Positions 41,680 to 49,859 of a stretch of 64,000 bases of DNA are shown in pieces. The DNA is from JAVVHH01 sp964657565 (GTDB lineage: Bacteria > Pseudomonadota > Alphaproteobacteria > Acetobacterales > Acetobacteraceae). The notes below the pieces were generated by a model that searched no databases, was not told the DNA's origin, and saw nothing but the letters and a program-made list of their open reading frames with translations. The DNA is taken from positions 10,180 through 74,179 of the forward strand of contig CAZZVQ010000013.1 of NCBI GenBank assembly GCA_964657565.1, written 5' to 3'. The stretch's first letter is position 1; every line of letters begins with the position of its first letter. A program made the position numbers and the translations under genes.

Positions 41680-42794
41680 AACAAGGCGTTCTTTCCGATT
41701 ACCTGTCGCCTGCGGCCGAACTCGTCGAAGAGGCGCGGGCGGGCCGCATGTTCGTGCTCGTCGATGACGAGGACCGCGAGAACGAGGGCGACCTGGTCAT
41801 CCCGGCGCAGTTCGCCACGCCCGACGCCGTCAACTTCATGGCGCGGCACGCCCGCGGGCTGATCTGCCTGGCGATGACGCAGCACCGCGTCGACCAGCTC
41901 GGCCTGCCGCTGATGAGCCAATCCAACGGCACCCGGCACAGCACCGCGTTCACCGTCTCGATCGAGGCGCGCGACGGGGTCACGACCGGGATCTCGGCCG
42001 CCGACCGGGCGCGCACGATCGCCGTGGCCATCAACGCCGATGCCGGGCGCGATGCCATCGTCACGCCGGGCCACGTGTTCCCGCTGGTGGCGCGCGAGGG
42101 CGGCACGCTGGTGCGCGCCGGGCACACCGAAGCGGCGGTCGACATCGCGCGGCTGGCCGGGCTCACCCCGGCCGGGGTGATCTGCGAGATCATGAACGAT
42201 GACGGCACCATGGCGCGGCTGCCGGATCTCGCCGCCTTCGCCCAGCGGCATAACCTCAAGCTCGGCACCATCGCCGACCTGATCGGCCATCGCCGCCGCA
42301 CCGAGCGGCTGGTGCGCCGGGTGCAGCAGGGCACCCTGCACCACGCGGTCGGCGGCGAGTGGAACCTGACCGTCTACGCCAGCACGCTCGACCCGGCGGA
42401 GCACCTCGTGCTTAGCAAGGGCGACCTCGCCAACGCCGAGCCGTCGCTGGTGCGCATGCACGCGGTCGACATCGTCAACGACATGGTGGGCAACCACGAA
42501 CACTCCACGCTGCACGGCGCCATGCGCATGATCGAGCACGAGGGCCGCGGCGCCGTCGTGCTGATCCGCGACACGCGGCCGCATGCGTTGTCGGACCGCG
42601 TCCGTCTGCTCGACAGCCACCCGGCCCCGCGGCATTTCCTGCGCGATTACGGCATCGGGGCGCAGATCCTGGTGGACCTCGGCATTCGCAAGATCATCCT
42701 GCTCTCGAATACCCGACGCACGATCGTCGGTCTCGACGGCTACGGGCTGAACATCGTCGATCAACGGCCGATCGACGGCGCCCCCCACGAATGA
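41676..42794 (+). CDS. ribBX: 3,4-dihydroxy-2-butanone-4-phosphate synthase with degenerate GTP cyclohydrolase II domain (RibBX type)
   Basis: The N-terminal domain (~residues 1-210) is a full RibB: FVLVDDEDRENEGDLVIPA, SQSNGTRHSTAFTVSIEA, TPGHVFPLVAREGG, GHTEAAVDIARLAG. The C-terminal domain (~215-372) has the GTP cyclohydrolase II fold, but the usual zinc-binding and catalytic stretch (HSECLTGD...RCDCG) is replaced by HAVDIVNDMVGNHEHSTLHG without cysteines. This matches the RibBX variant described in Proteobacteria, whose second domain is not a cyclohydrolase. A separate RibA should exist elsewhere in the genome. Coupled to ribE and ribH by four-base overlaps. Confidence 0.93.
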   Translation: MKQGVLSDYLSPAAELVEEARAGRMFVLVDDEDRENEGDLVIPAQFATPDAVNFMARHARGLICLAMTQHRVDQLGLPLMSQSNGTRHSTAFTVSIEARDGVTTGISAADRARTIAVAINADAGRDAIVTPGHVFPLVAREGGTLVRAGHTEAAVDIARLAGLTPAGVICEIMNDDGTMARLPDLAAFAQRHNLKLGTIADLIGHRRRTERLVRRVQQGTLHHAVGGEWNLTVYASTLDPAEHLVLSKGDLANAEPSLVRMHAVDIVNDMVGNHEHSTLHGAMRMIEHEGRGAVVLIRDTRPHALSDRVRLLDSHPAPRHFLRDYGIGAQILVDLGIRKIILLSNTRRTIVGLDGYGLNIVDQRPIDGAPHE

Positions 42795-43273
42795 GCACTC
42801 TCGACGCCCCGCTGCCCACCGCCCACGCGGTGCCCGGCCCCGCCCCGCACGTGCTGATCGTGCGCGCTCCCTATTACCGCGACGTGGTCGACGGCATGAC
42901 CCGGGGGGCCCTGCGCATCCTGGGTGAAGCCGGCGCGACCCATGCCGTGCTGGACGTCGCCGGCGCGTTCGAGCTGCCGCAGGCGATCCGGCTGGTGCTG
43001 CGCGGCAAGACGCGGTTCGACGGCTTCGTGGCGCTGGGCTGCGTGGTGAAGGGGGAGACGGACCATTACGAGTTCCTGTGCCGCGAGGCGATGGCCGGGC
43101 TGATGAACGTGGCGCTGCAGTTCGGGCTGGCGCTGGGGAGCGGGCTGCTGACGGTGCACACGATCGAGCAAGCGATCGCGCGCTCGTCGGACGACGGACA
43201 CAACAAGGGCGCCGAGGCGGCCGCGGCCGCGCTGCTGCAGATCACGGCGTCGCGCACGGTGGGAGCGCATTGA
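42791..43273 (+). CDS. ribH: 6,7-dimethyl-8-ribityllumazine synthase
   Basis: Forms lumazine from the RibD-pathway pyrimidine and the butanone phosphate made by RibB. It has 160 residues; HVLIVRAPYYRDVVDGMTRG, DVAGAFELPQAI, VALGCVVKGETDHYEF and NKGAEAAAAALLQI match the family. Starts inside the ribBX stop (ATGA) and ends sharing a base with nusB (TGATG). Confidence 0.97.
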   Translation: MSTLDAPLPTAHAVPGPAPHVLIVRAPYYRDVVDGMTRGALRILGEAGATHAVLDVAGAFELPQAIRLVLRGKTRFDGFVALGCVVKGETDHYEFLCREAMAGLMNVALQFGLALGSGLLTVHTIEQAIARSSDDGHNKGAEAAAAALLQITASRTVGAH

Positions 43274-43781
43274 TGGCTCGTTCTGCGAAGCCGGCCAAGG
43301 GTAATCGCCCGCGCACGGCGGCCCGGGTTGCGGCCGTCCAGGCGCTGTTCCAGAGCGAGCAGGGCGGCGAGACGGTGGAGGCCGTGATCGACCAGTTCGT
43401 GCGCCATCGGCTCGGCACGCTGCCGGGTCCGGACGCGCCGGGCGTCGACGAGGGCCGGATGCCGGACGCGCACGTGCCGCTGTTCACGCGGATCGTGCGC
43501 ACCGCCGTGGCCCAGCAGGACCGGCTCGACGGCTTGATCGCGACCGCGCGAGACAACGGCGCTCAGAAGTGCGCGCCGGTNNNNNNNNNNTGCTGCGGGC
43601 CGGCGGGGCGGAGCTGACGATGGAGGATGGACCGCCGTCGCGGGTCGTCATCAACGAATATCTCGACGTGGCGCACGGGTTCTTCGCCGGCGAGGAGCCG
43701 CGGATGGTGAACGGCATGCTGGACCGGCTGGCGCGCGAGTTGCGGCCGGCGGAGTTCGAGGCGCAACCGGCCGCGATTTGA
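43273..43781 (+). CDS. nusB: transcription antitermination factor NusB, interrupted by an assembly gap
   Basis: Core factor of rRNA transcription antitermination complexes. The N-terminal part (43273-43580) reads RTAARVAAVQALFQSEQGG; the C-terminal part (43591-43781) reads RVVINEYLDVAHGFFAGEEP and MVNGMLDRLARE, both typical. Between them 10 N break the frame: the two parts are not in the same frame as written, and about 15 residues of the expected middle are missing. The bases just before the gap give an unusual end (DNGAQKCAP), suggesting the flank may be misassembled. The gene is presumably intact in the organism. Confidence 0.9.
43581..43590. other. assembly gap (10 N)
   Basis: A run of exactly ten N inside nusB, most likely a placeholder of unknown true length joining two contigs. 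Frame comparison of the two nusB halves shows the real gap length is not 10 bases modulo 3. Confidence 0.99.
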
Positions 43782-44716
43782 CCGAACCTCCCGCCGAGTT
43801 CGGGCTGATCGCGCGGCATTTCCGGCCGCTGGCGGGACAAGGGGCGCTCGACCTGCTGGACGACGCGGCGCTGCTGACGCCGCCGCCGGGTCGCGAGTTG
43901 GTGCTGACGGTCGATGCGATGGTGGAGGGGGTGCATTTCCTGCCCGACGACCCGGCCGATCTCGTCGCGCGCAAGCTGCTGCGGGTCAATTTGTCCGACC
44001 TGGCGGCGAAGGGGGCGACGCCGCTGGCCTATCTGCTCACGCTGTCGGCGCGGCGAGAGATGGACGATGCGTGGTTCGCCGGCTTCGCCGCCGGGCTACG
44101 GCACGATCAGGAATTGTTCAACATCAGTCTACTGGGCGGCGACACGACGTCGACGCCGGGGCCGATCAGCGTGACGCTCACGGCGATCGGGCATGTCGCG
44201 CCGGGCCGGATGGTGCGCCGGGCCGGCGCGCGGGTTGGCGATGAGATCTGGGTGACCGGGACGATCGGGGATGGGGCGCTCGGCTTACGCGCCATACGGG
44301 GCGAGATCGCCGACCCGTCGGGGCACCTGGCGGAGCGCTACCGGTTACCGCGGCCCCGACTCGGGCTGGCCGACCCGGCCTTCGTCCGCGCCGCGATGGA
44401 TGTGTCGGATGGGCTGGTGCAGGATTTGGGGCATCTGTGCCGGGCTGGCGGGCTCGGGGCGACGCTCCGGGCCGACCTCGTGCCACGTACGGTGCGGGCG
44501 CCGGAGTGGCTCGAACTATGCCTGACGGGGGGTGACGATTACGAGCTGTTGATGGCCGTCGATCCCGCCTGTGCCGATGATTTGCAGGCGCGTGCGGCGG
44601 CGCTGGACGTGCCGGTCACGCGAGTCGGGCAGTTCGAGGTGGGGGAGGGCGTCCGCGTGCTGGACGCCGACGGGCTGGTGATATCGGTCGGTGCCGGCGG
44701 GTGGAGTCACTTCTAA
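43778..44716 (+). CDS. thiL: thiamine-monophosphate kinase
   Basis: Phosphorylates thiamine monophosphate to the coenzyme thiamine diphosphate. It has 312 residues with FGLIARHFRPLAG, LLDDAALLTPPPGRELVLTVDAMVEGVHF, RVNLSDLAAKGATPLAYLL, LLGGDTTSTPGPISVTLTA and DVSDGLVQDLGHLCR. The start is TTG at 43778, overlapping the nusB stop (TTGA), so its translation is probably coupled to nusB. A palindromic repeat follows and separates it from the convergent bamE. Confidence 0.96.
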   Translation: MTEPPAEFGLIARHFRPLAGQGALDLLDDAALLTPPPGRELVLTVDAMVEGVHFLPDDPADLVARKLLRVNLSDLAAKGATPLAYLLTLSARREMDDAWFAGFAAGLRHDQELFNISLLGGDTTSTPGPISVTLTAIGHVAPGRMVRRAGARVGDEIWVTGTIGDGALGLRAIRGEIADPSGHLAERYRLPRPRLGLADPAFVRAAMDVSDGLVQDLGHLCRAGGLGATLRADLVPRTVRAPEWLELCLTGGDDYELLMAVDPACADDLQARAAALDVPVTRVGQFEVGEGVRVLDADGLVISVGAGGWSHF

Positions 44717-44718
44717 AG

Positions 44719-44739
44719 CCCTCTCCCTCCGGGAGAGGG
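44719..44739. repeat. palindromic repeat and probable bidirectional terminator after thiL
   Basis: CCCTCTCCC (44719-44727) pairs perfectly with GGGAGAGGG (44731-44739) around TCC, two bases after the thiL stop and before the convergent bamE stop. It is a single copy of the core found in both arms of the glyA-nrdR repeat. Confidence 0.75.
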
Positions 44740-44754
44740 AGTCGAAAGCGGTTC

Positions 44755-45240
44755 CTATTTCGCGTTCGCGCCGCTGCTGCCGAGGTTGGAGCTGTCGGAG
44801 CCGACATTGCCCACGTTGTAGCGGCCGACGTTGCCGAGCAGTTGCTGCAGCACCGACGCCTCGCTCCCCGGGGAGGGCGTGGCGCCGCTGGCCACCGACA
44901 CGTCACGGCCGTCGTCCTCGTTCAGCCGCTTGATCGTGCGCAGCGTGCCGGCCGGGTCGAAATCCATCACCACGACATCCTGCTTCAGCACGCCCGGCAG
45001 ACGGCCGATCCGGGTGTGCGTGGTTTCGCTGATGTAGATCCACTGATTGTCGTCGAACGTCGCCCGCGCGGTCGGCGAGCCGACCAGCGAGGTCACGTCC
45101 TTCTTGGTGCTGGTTCCGGGCACCAGTTCCTTGAGCAGATCGGGATCGACCTTGTTGCCGTGCAGCGTGCGTGGCGTTTGCACCAGGCTGCAGGCACCGA
45201 GCGAGAGGAGGAGGAGAGCCACGGGAAGAAGGTTGCGCAC
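44755..45240 (-). CDS. bamE: outer membrane protein assembly factor BamE
   Basis: Lipoprotein of the BAM complex, which inserts beta-barrels into the outer membrane. From GTG 45240 it has 161 residues with a lipobox (LLLSLGAC, Cys ~17), then the SmpA/OmlA domain: LLKELVPGTSTKKDVTSLVG, NQWIYISETTHTRIG and MDFDPAGTLRTIKRL. A longer upstream open frame lacks signal-peptide character. The last ~45 residues are a Ser/Gly/Asn-rich tail (NVGRYNVGNVGSDSSNLG) not usual for short BamE. Divergent from the bc1 chaperone gene. Confidence 0.93.
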   Translation of the reverse strand: MRNLLPVALLLLSLGACSLVQTPRTLHGNKVDPDLLKELVPGTSTKKDVTSLVGSPTARATFDDNQWIYISETTHTRIGRLPGVLKQDVVVMDFDPAGTLRTIKRLNEDDGRDVSVASGATPSPGSEASVLQQLLGNVGRYNVGNVGSDSSNLGSSGANAK

Positions 45241-45381
45241 GCGCGTTGGTCCTGCTGGTTGGCACACGCCGCAATTGATCGGAGACCGCGGGCGCCTATG
45301 TCTGCGCGGTGCTCCCACGCGTGTCCCGGCATGTCAATTATGACGAAGCGGTAAGACGACGTTGGGCAGGAAAGGTGGTCG

Positions 45382-45927
45382 ATGGGCTTGCTCGGACTAT
45401 TCAGCCGCAAGCGGCACGAGCGGGCGGGGTTCGCGCTCTACACGGCTGCCGTGCGTGCGGCGCGGGACCCGTTCTACTACACCGAGCTCGCGGTGCCCGA
45501 TACGATGGATGGCCGGTTCGACATGATCGGCCTCTACACGTTTTTGCTGATCGACCGCATCCACCGCGAGGAGGATAGCGGCAAGGCCCTGGCGCAGGCG
45601 GTGTTCGACGCGATGTTCCTCGACATGGACCACACGCTGCGCGAACTCGGGGTGGGCGATATCACCGTGGGACGCAAGAACCAGGCGATGTGGGAAGCGC
45701 TGAACGGGCGGCGGCAGGCCTACGAGGTGCCGGTCGCGGCCGGCGACGCCGCCGCGCTGGCCGATGCGATCGGGCGCAACGTCTGGCGCGGCGCGCCGCC
45801 GGAGGGAGCGGCGCAGCGTCTGGCGGCGATCGCCCTCGACCAGCATCGCGCGCTGGCCGGGCAAAGCCTGGCGTCGCTGCTGGCGGGACAGGTCGAGTTC
45901 CTGGCCGTGGCGCCGGTCGCGGCATGA
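45382..45927 (+). CDS. ubiquinol-cytochrome c chaperone family protein (CBP3-like)
   Basis: Probable assembly factor for the cytochrome bc1 complex, 181 residues. DPFYYTELAVPDTMDGRFDMI, LYTFLLIDRIHREE and AMFLDMDHTLRELGVGDITVG are the family's conserved segments. Its presence implies aerobic respiration with a bc1 complex. The stop overlaps the next start (ATGA). The neighbourhood with bamE and DUF177 is typical for Rhodospirillales-type genomes, from memory. Confidence 0.92.
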   Translation: MGLLGLFSRKRHERAGFALYTAAVRAARDPFYYTELAVPDTMDGRFDMIGLYTFLLIDRIHREEDSGKALAQAVFDAMFLDMDHTLRELGVGDITVGRKNQAMWEALNGRRQAYEVPVAAGDAAALADAIGRNVWRGAPPEGAAQRLAAIALDQHRALAGQSLASLLAGQVEFLAVAPVAA

Positions 45928-46415
45928 GCGAGATGGAACGCCCGGTCGCGATCGACCGGATCGGCACCGCCGGGCTCGACATGGTGGTCGAGGCCCATGC
46001 CGAGGAATTGGCGCCGATCGCGGCCCGGCTGCTGCTGCCGGCGGTGGGCCGGCTGCGCTGCACGATGCGGCTGAAGCGGCTCGAGGCGTCGATTATCGAA
46101 GCATCGGGCACGCTCGAGGCGAGCGTGACGCAGAGCTGCGTCGTCACGCTCGACGATTTCCCGCAGGCGGTTTCGGAAGCGTTCGTGGTGCGCTTCGTGC
46201 CGGAAGGCAGCGAATCGGACGACGATGATCCGGACTCGCCGGACGAGATCCCCTATCCAGCGGGGGCGATCGACCTGGGCGAGGCGGCGATCCAGCAACT
46301 CGCTTTGGCGCTCGACCCCTATCCCCGCAAGCCCGGCCTGCCCGATCCGGCCGATGAGCCGGTGGACGTCCCGCATCCGTTCGCCGCCTTGGCGGCGCTA
46401 CGTCGGCCGCAATGA
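45924..46415 (+). CDS. DUF177 (YceD) family protein
   Basis: Protein of 163 residues that in many bacteria is coded before rpmF and is linked to 23S rRNA/ribosome maturation. The ATG at 45924 overlaps the preceding stop, and the longer upstream frame is a shadow of the chaperone gene. Segments VVEAHAEELAPIAARLLLP, ASVTQSCVVTLDDFPQAV and the acidic SDDDDPDSPDEIPYPAGAID near the C-terminus fit the family. Upstream of rpmF by 128 bases. Confidence 0.85.
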   Translation: MSEMERPVAIDRIGTAGLDMVVEAHAEELAPIAARLLLPAVGRLRCTMRLKRLEASIIEASGTLEASVTQSCVVTLDDFPQAVSEAFVVRFVPEGSESDDDDPDSPDEIPYPAGAIDLGEAAIQQLALALDPYPRKPGLPDPADEPVDVPHPFAALAALRRPQ

Positions 46416-46543
46416 TGTTATCTCTCTTGCTGCTCCTGGCCGACTCTGGTAAGGCCCGCCGCTCGTTCATCCCTAACCTGTCGTGATTCAGCTGCCGCCA
46501 CCCGGTGCGCCTGTTGTCACAGCCTTTTGGAGAGGCGTTTCCC

Positions 46544-46747
46544 ATGGCTGTTCCGAAGAAGAAGACTTCCCCGTCCCGCCGCGGTATGCGCCGTGCGCAC
46601 GACTTCATCGTCGGCGAGGCGCATAATGACTGCCCGAACTGCGGCGAGCTGAAGCGCCCGCACCATGTCTGCAGCCATTGCGGTTATTACGGCGGGCGCG
46701 AAGTGGTCGCGGCCGGCAAGGACCTGAAGGGGGCGGTGCGCGCCTAA
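46544..46747 (+). CDS. rpmF: 50S ribosomal protein L32
   Basis: Small ribosomal protein of 67 residues. MAVPKKKTSPSRRGMRRAHD is the universal bL32 start, and the zinc-type cysteines are kept (NDCPNCGELKRPHHVCSHCG). The ATG at 46544 with GGAGAGG upstream is the clear start. Precedes plsX by 33 bases. Confidence 0.97.
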   Translation: MAVPKKKTSPSRRGMRRAHDFIVGEAHNDCPNCGELKRPHHVCSHCGYYGGREVVAAGKDLKGAVRA

Positions 46748-46780
46748 TCCGCGCCAGTCCGCCCCGAGGTCATACCCCGA

Positions 46781-47830
46781 TTGAGCGAGACCTTCTCCCT
46801 CGCGATCGACGCGATGGGCGGCGATCAGGCGCCGCTCATCGTCCTCGATGGGATCGAGCTTGCCGCCGAGCGGCATCCTGACGCCCGGTTCCTGCTGATC
46901 GGCGACGAGGCCAAGCTGCGTCCGCTGATGGCCGAGCGCAAACGCGTCATGCGGTCCTGCACGCTGCGTCATGCGGCGACGATGGTCGCCCCGGAGATGA
47001 AGCCCACCGCGGCACTGCGGATGCGCGATTCGTCGATGCGGCTGGCGGTCGACGCGGTGGCGAACGGTGAGGCGTCCGGGCTGGTCTCGGCAGGCAATAC
47101 CGGAGCCTTGCTGGCGCTGGCCAAGATCGTGGTCAAGACGCTGCCCGGGATCGACCGGCCGGCCATGGCCGCCATCGCGCCGACGTCGCGCGGCGACATC
47201 GTCATGCTCGACCTCGGGGCCAACATCCAGTCGGACGCGCGCAACCTGGTCGAGTTCGCGGTCATGGGCGACGTGTTCGCGCGCACCGTGCTCGGTTTGC
47301 CCGCCCCGAGCATCGGACTGATGAATGTCGGCTCGGAAGAGCTGAAGGGCGACGAGCGCGTGCGCGAGGCCGCCGAATTGCTCCGCCTCAGCCACATCGC
47401 CCCGCAATTCTACGGCTTCGTCGAGGGCCACGACATCGCGGCGGGGACCACCGACGTCATCGTCATGGACGGGTTCACCGGCAATGTGGCGCTCAAGACG
47501 GCCGAGGGCGCGATGAAGCTGATGGGCGACCTGCTGCGCCCGATCTTCACCGGCAGCTTGCTCGGCAAGCTCGCCTACCTGCTCGCCCGACCCGGGCTGG
47601 ACCGGATGCGCGAATGGCTGGACCCGCGCCGCTACAACGGCGCGGTGATGCTCGGGCTGAACGGCGTGGTCGTCAAATCGCATGGCGGAACCGATGCGAC
47701 CGGCTTCGCCCACGCGGTCGACGTGGCGATGGACATGGTCGTGCACGGCTTCAACGCCAAGATCCGCGATGGGCTGGCCCAGATCGACGGGTTGAGCCTG
47801 CCGCCACCCGTCGCCATCGCGTCGGTCTGA
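46781..47830 (+). CDS. plsX: phosphate acyltransferase PlsX
   Basis: Makes acyl-phosphate from acyl-ACP for phospholipid synthesis. It has 349 residues from the TTG at 46781 (FSLAIDAMGGDQAPLIVLDG). AMGGDQAP, SAGNTGALLALAKIVVKTLPG, RPAMAAIAPTSRG, LLDLGANIQSDA-like LDLGANIQ and VIVMDGFTGNVALKTAEG fit the family. Sits 33 bases after rpmF and 4 before fabH, as in most bacteria. Confidence 0.97.
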   Translation: MSETFSLAIDAMGGDQAPLIVLDGIELAAERHPDARFLLIGDEAKLRPLMAERKRVMRSCTLRHAATMVAPEMKPTAALRMRDSSMRLAVDAVANGEASGLVSAGNTGALLALAKIVVKTLPGIDRPAMAAIAPTSRGDIVMLDLGANIQSDARNLVEFAVMGDVFARTVLGLPAPSIGLMNVGSEELKGDERVREAAELLRLSHIAPQFYGFVEGHDIAAGTTDVIVMDGFTGNVALKTAEGAMKLMGDLLRPIFTGSLLGKLAYLLARPGLDRMREWLDPRRYNGAVMLGLNGVVVKSHGGTDATGFAHAVDVAMDMVVHGFNAKIRDGLAQIDGLSLPPPVAIASV

Positions 47831-47834
47831 CATC

Positions 47835-48815
47835 ATGACCGTCCGGGGTCCGCGTGCCGTCCTGGCCGGTATCGGCGGCTATCTGCCGCCCCGTATCGTC
47901 ACCAACGACGAGCTCGCCCGCACGCTCGATACCAGTGATGCTTGGATCCGTGAGCGCACCGGCATCGGCGAGCGGCGCATCGTGGGCGAGGGCGAGAGTT
48001 GCGCCAGCATGGCCACCGCGGCGGGGCAACAGGCGCTCGAGCGGGCCGGGGTCGGACCCGGCGAGGTCGACGCGGTCATCCTGGCGACCGCCACGCCCGA
48101 CCAGGCGTTTCCCTCCACCGCGGTGCGCGTGCAGGCCGCCCTCGGTGTCACGGGCGGATTCGGCTTCGACGTGTCGGCCGCCTGCAGCGGCTTCGTCTAT
48201 GCGTTGTCGATCGCCGATTGCATGATCCGCAGCGGGCAGGTCGGCGGTGTGCTGGTCATCGGCAGCGAGGTGTATTCCCGCATCGTCGACTGGACCGACC
48301 GCGGCACCTGCGTGCTGTTCGGCGACGGCGCCGGCGCCGTGTATGTCCGGGCGGCCCAGGCGGAGGATCCGGAGGGGCGCGGCATCCTCTCGACCCATCT
48401 GCACGCCGAAGGGCGGCATGGCGATCTGCTCTACATCGACGGGGCGGTGGGGCGGCCGGATCTGCCGGGTCATCTGAAGATGAACGGACGGGAGATCTTC
48501 CGCCATGCGGTGGGCAAGCTCGCCGCGGCCGTCGACGAGGCGCTGGAGGCCAACGGGCTGGGGCAGGACGACGTCGATTGGCTGGTGCCGCACCAGGCCA
48601 ACCGCCGGATCATCGATGCCATGGGCAAGAAGCTCGGCTTGCCCGCGGAACGGGTGGTGGTCACGGTCGACCGTCACGCCAACACGTCGGCCGCGTCCAT
48701 CCCGCTGGCGCTGGCCGAGGCGTATGCCGACGGCCGGATCAAGCCCGGCGAGCTGGTGCTGATGGAAGCGCTTGGCGGCGGCCTCACCTGGGGCAGTGCG
48801 CTCGTCAGGATGTAG
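47835..48815 (+). CDS. fabH: 3-oxoacyl-ACP synthase III
   Basis: Starts fatty-acid chains by condensing acetyl-CoA with malonyl-ACP. It has 326 residues. The catalytic Cys is in FDVSAACSGFVYAL (~residue 113), the His in WLVPHQANRRIIDA and the Asn in HANTSAASIPLAL. GIGGYLPPRIVTNDELA at the N-terminus is typical. Separated from ihfA by a 108-base regulatory gap. Confidence 0.98.
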   Translation: MTVRGPRAVLAGIGGYLPPRIVTNDELARTLDTSDAWIRERTGIGERRIVGEGESCASMATAAGQQALERAGVGPGEVDAVILATATPDQAFPSTAVRVQAALGVTGGFGFDVSAACSGFVYALSIADCMIRSGQVGGVLVIGSEVYSRIVDWTDRGTCVLFGDGAGAVYVRAAQAEDPEGRGILSTHLHAEGRHGDLLYIDGAVGRPDLPGHLKMNGREIFRHAVGKLAAAVDEALEANGLGQDDVDWLVPHQANRRIIDAMGKKLGLPAERVVVTVDRHANTSAASIPLALAEAYADGRIKPGELVLMEALGGGLTWGSALVRM

Positions 48816-48873
48816 CCGAACGGCCACACTTATACCGTGATCGTTGAGCCGCATGCGAGATGATCTTCTTTTA

Positions 48874-48886
48874 TATCAAGCGGTTT
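48874..48886. promoter_or_regulatory. candidate IHF-binding site upstream of ihfA
   Basis: TATCAAGCGGTTT matches the IHF consensus WATCAANNNNTTR at all positions but the last. It follows an AT-rich stretch (TCTTCTTTTATA), unusual in this GC-rich sequence. A TTGACC at 48889-48894 could be a -35 element. The site lies about 40 bases before the ihfA ATG and might allow IHF to regulate its own subunit gene. Confidence 0.45.
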
Positions 48887-48923
48887 GCTTGACCACGGTG
48901 ATGTGACCCCATAGCCTGAACCT

Positions 48924-49238
48924 ATGAACACGGTTACGCGCGCGCAACTAGCCGAAACGATCTACGCGCAGGTGGGCCTGTCGCGCAACGATTCGGCCGA
49001 GCTGCTCGAGACGGTGCTCGAGCGGATGTCGCAGGCGCTGGAATCTGGCGAACCAGTGAAGCTGAGCGGCTTCGGGACGTTTTCGGTGCGTCAGAAGGGC
49101 CGACGGATCGGGCGCAATCCCAAGACCGGCATCGAGGTTCCGATCCTGCCGCGCCGGGTGCTGACGTTCCGGCCGAGCCAGGTACTGAAGGCGCAAGTCA
49201 ATGGGTTGGCCATCCCGGCGGTGGATGATGATGAATAA
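48924..49238 (+). CDS. ihfA: integration host factor subunit alpha
   Basis: DNA-bending nucleoid protein, alpha subunit of the IHF heterodimer, 104 residues. TRAQLAETIYAQVGLSRNDS at the N-terminus, VKLSGFGTFSVRQKGRRIGRNPKTG through the DNA-binding arm (RNPKTG), and VLTFRPSQVLK near the end are standard. Its ATG follows a possible promoter closely, so the mRNA may have a very short leader. A MerR gene follows after 9 bases. Confidence 0.96.
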   Translation: MNTVTRAQLAETIYAQVGLSRNDSAELLETVLERMSQALESGEPVKLSGFGTFSVRQKGRRIGRNPKTGIEVPILPRRVLTFRPSQVLKAQVNGLAIPAVDDDE

Positions 49239-49247
49239 AGGCCGCCG

Positions 49248-49775
49248 ATGAGCGAACAAAACGGCATGCTGCCCGATGACACGGAGCCGCCGCGGCTGCG
49301 GGCCAAGAAGGCGCCGACGGCGTTCCGCACGATCAGCGAAGTCGCCGATGAACTGCACATCCCGCAGCATGTGCTCCGCTTCTGGGAGACCAAGTTTCCG
49401 CAGATCAAGCCGCTCAAGCGCGGGGGCGGCCGCCGCTACTACCGGCCGGACGACATCCAACTGCTGCGACGCATCTCGGATTTGTTGTACATTCAGGGGT
49501 ATACGATCAAGGGCGTGCAGCGCCTGCTCCGCGATGGCGGCGGGCAGTTGGCCGATGATATCCCGCCGGCGCCGCCGGCCGAGCGCGCTGCGGCGGAAGC
49601 GGAGCGTTCGGCGCCGCCCAGCCTTCCCGGCCTCGAGCCCGATGCACCCGCCCGCTCCGAGGACCAGGTCGCGACGATGCGTGCCGTGTTGGAGGCTGTG
49701 TTGCGGGAGTTGATCGAGCTACGGGCGTTGCTCGATGTGGACGACACTGCTAAGACCCGGCCCGGCGGAGCGTAG
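49248..49775 (+). CDS. MerR family transcriptional regulator
   Basis: DNA-binding protein of 175 residues. The winged-helix N-terminus is complete: AFRTISEVADELHIPQHVLRF, WETKFPQIKPLKRGGGRRYY, DIQLLRRISDLLYIQGYTIK. The C-terminal half is a Pro/Ala/Glu-rich linker and a short helix, without cysteines, so no metal sensing is suggested. The ihfA-merR pair is a common alphaproteobacterial arrangement. Its last ten bases, including the TAG stop, lie inside the tRNA-Pro gene. Confidence 0.9.
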   Translation: MSEQNGMLPDDTEPPRLRAKKAPTAFRTISEVADELHIPQHVLRFWETKFPQIKPLKRGGGRRYYRPDDIQLLRRISDLLYIQGYTIKGVQRLLRDGGGQLADDIPPAPPAERAAAEAERSAPPSLPGLEPDAPARSEDQVATMRAVLEAVLRELIELRALLDVDDTAKTRPGGA

Positions 49776-49842
49776 CGCAGTCTGGTAGCGCATCAGTCTG
49801 GGGGACTGAGGGTCGTGGGTTCGAATCCCGCCGCTCCGACCA
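49766..49842 (+). tRNA. tRNA-Pro(GGG)
   Basis: Acceptor CGGAGCG (49766-49772) pairs with CGCTCCG (49832-49838), followed by A and an encoded CCA (49840-49842). The anticodon stem TCAGT/ACTGA encloses CTGGGGG, giving anticodon GGG at 49800-49802, which reads CCC and CCU. The T arm GTGGG-TTCGAAT-CCCGC is normal. The first ten bases overlap the 3' end of the MerR gene. Confidence 0.97.
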
Positions 49843-49859
49843 TCGAAATTTCAGAACGG

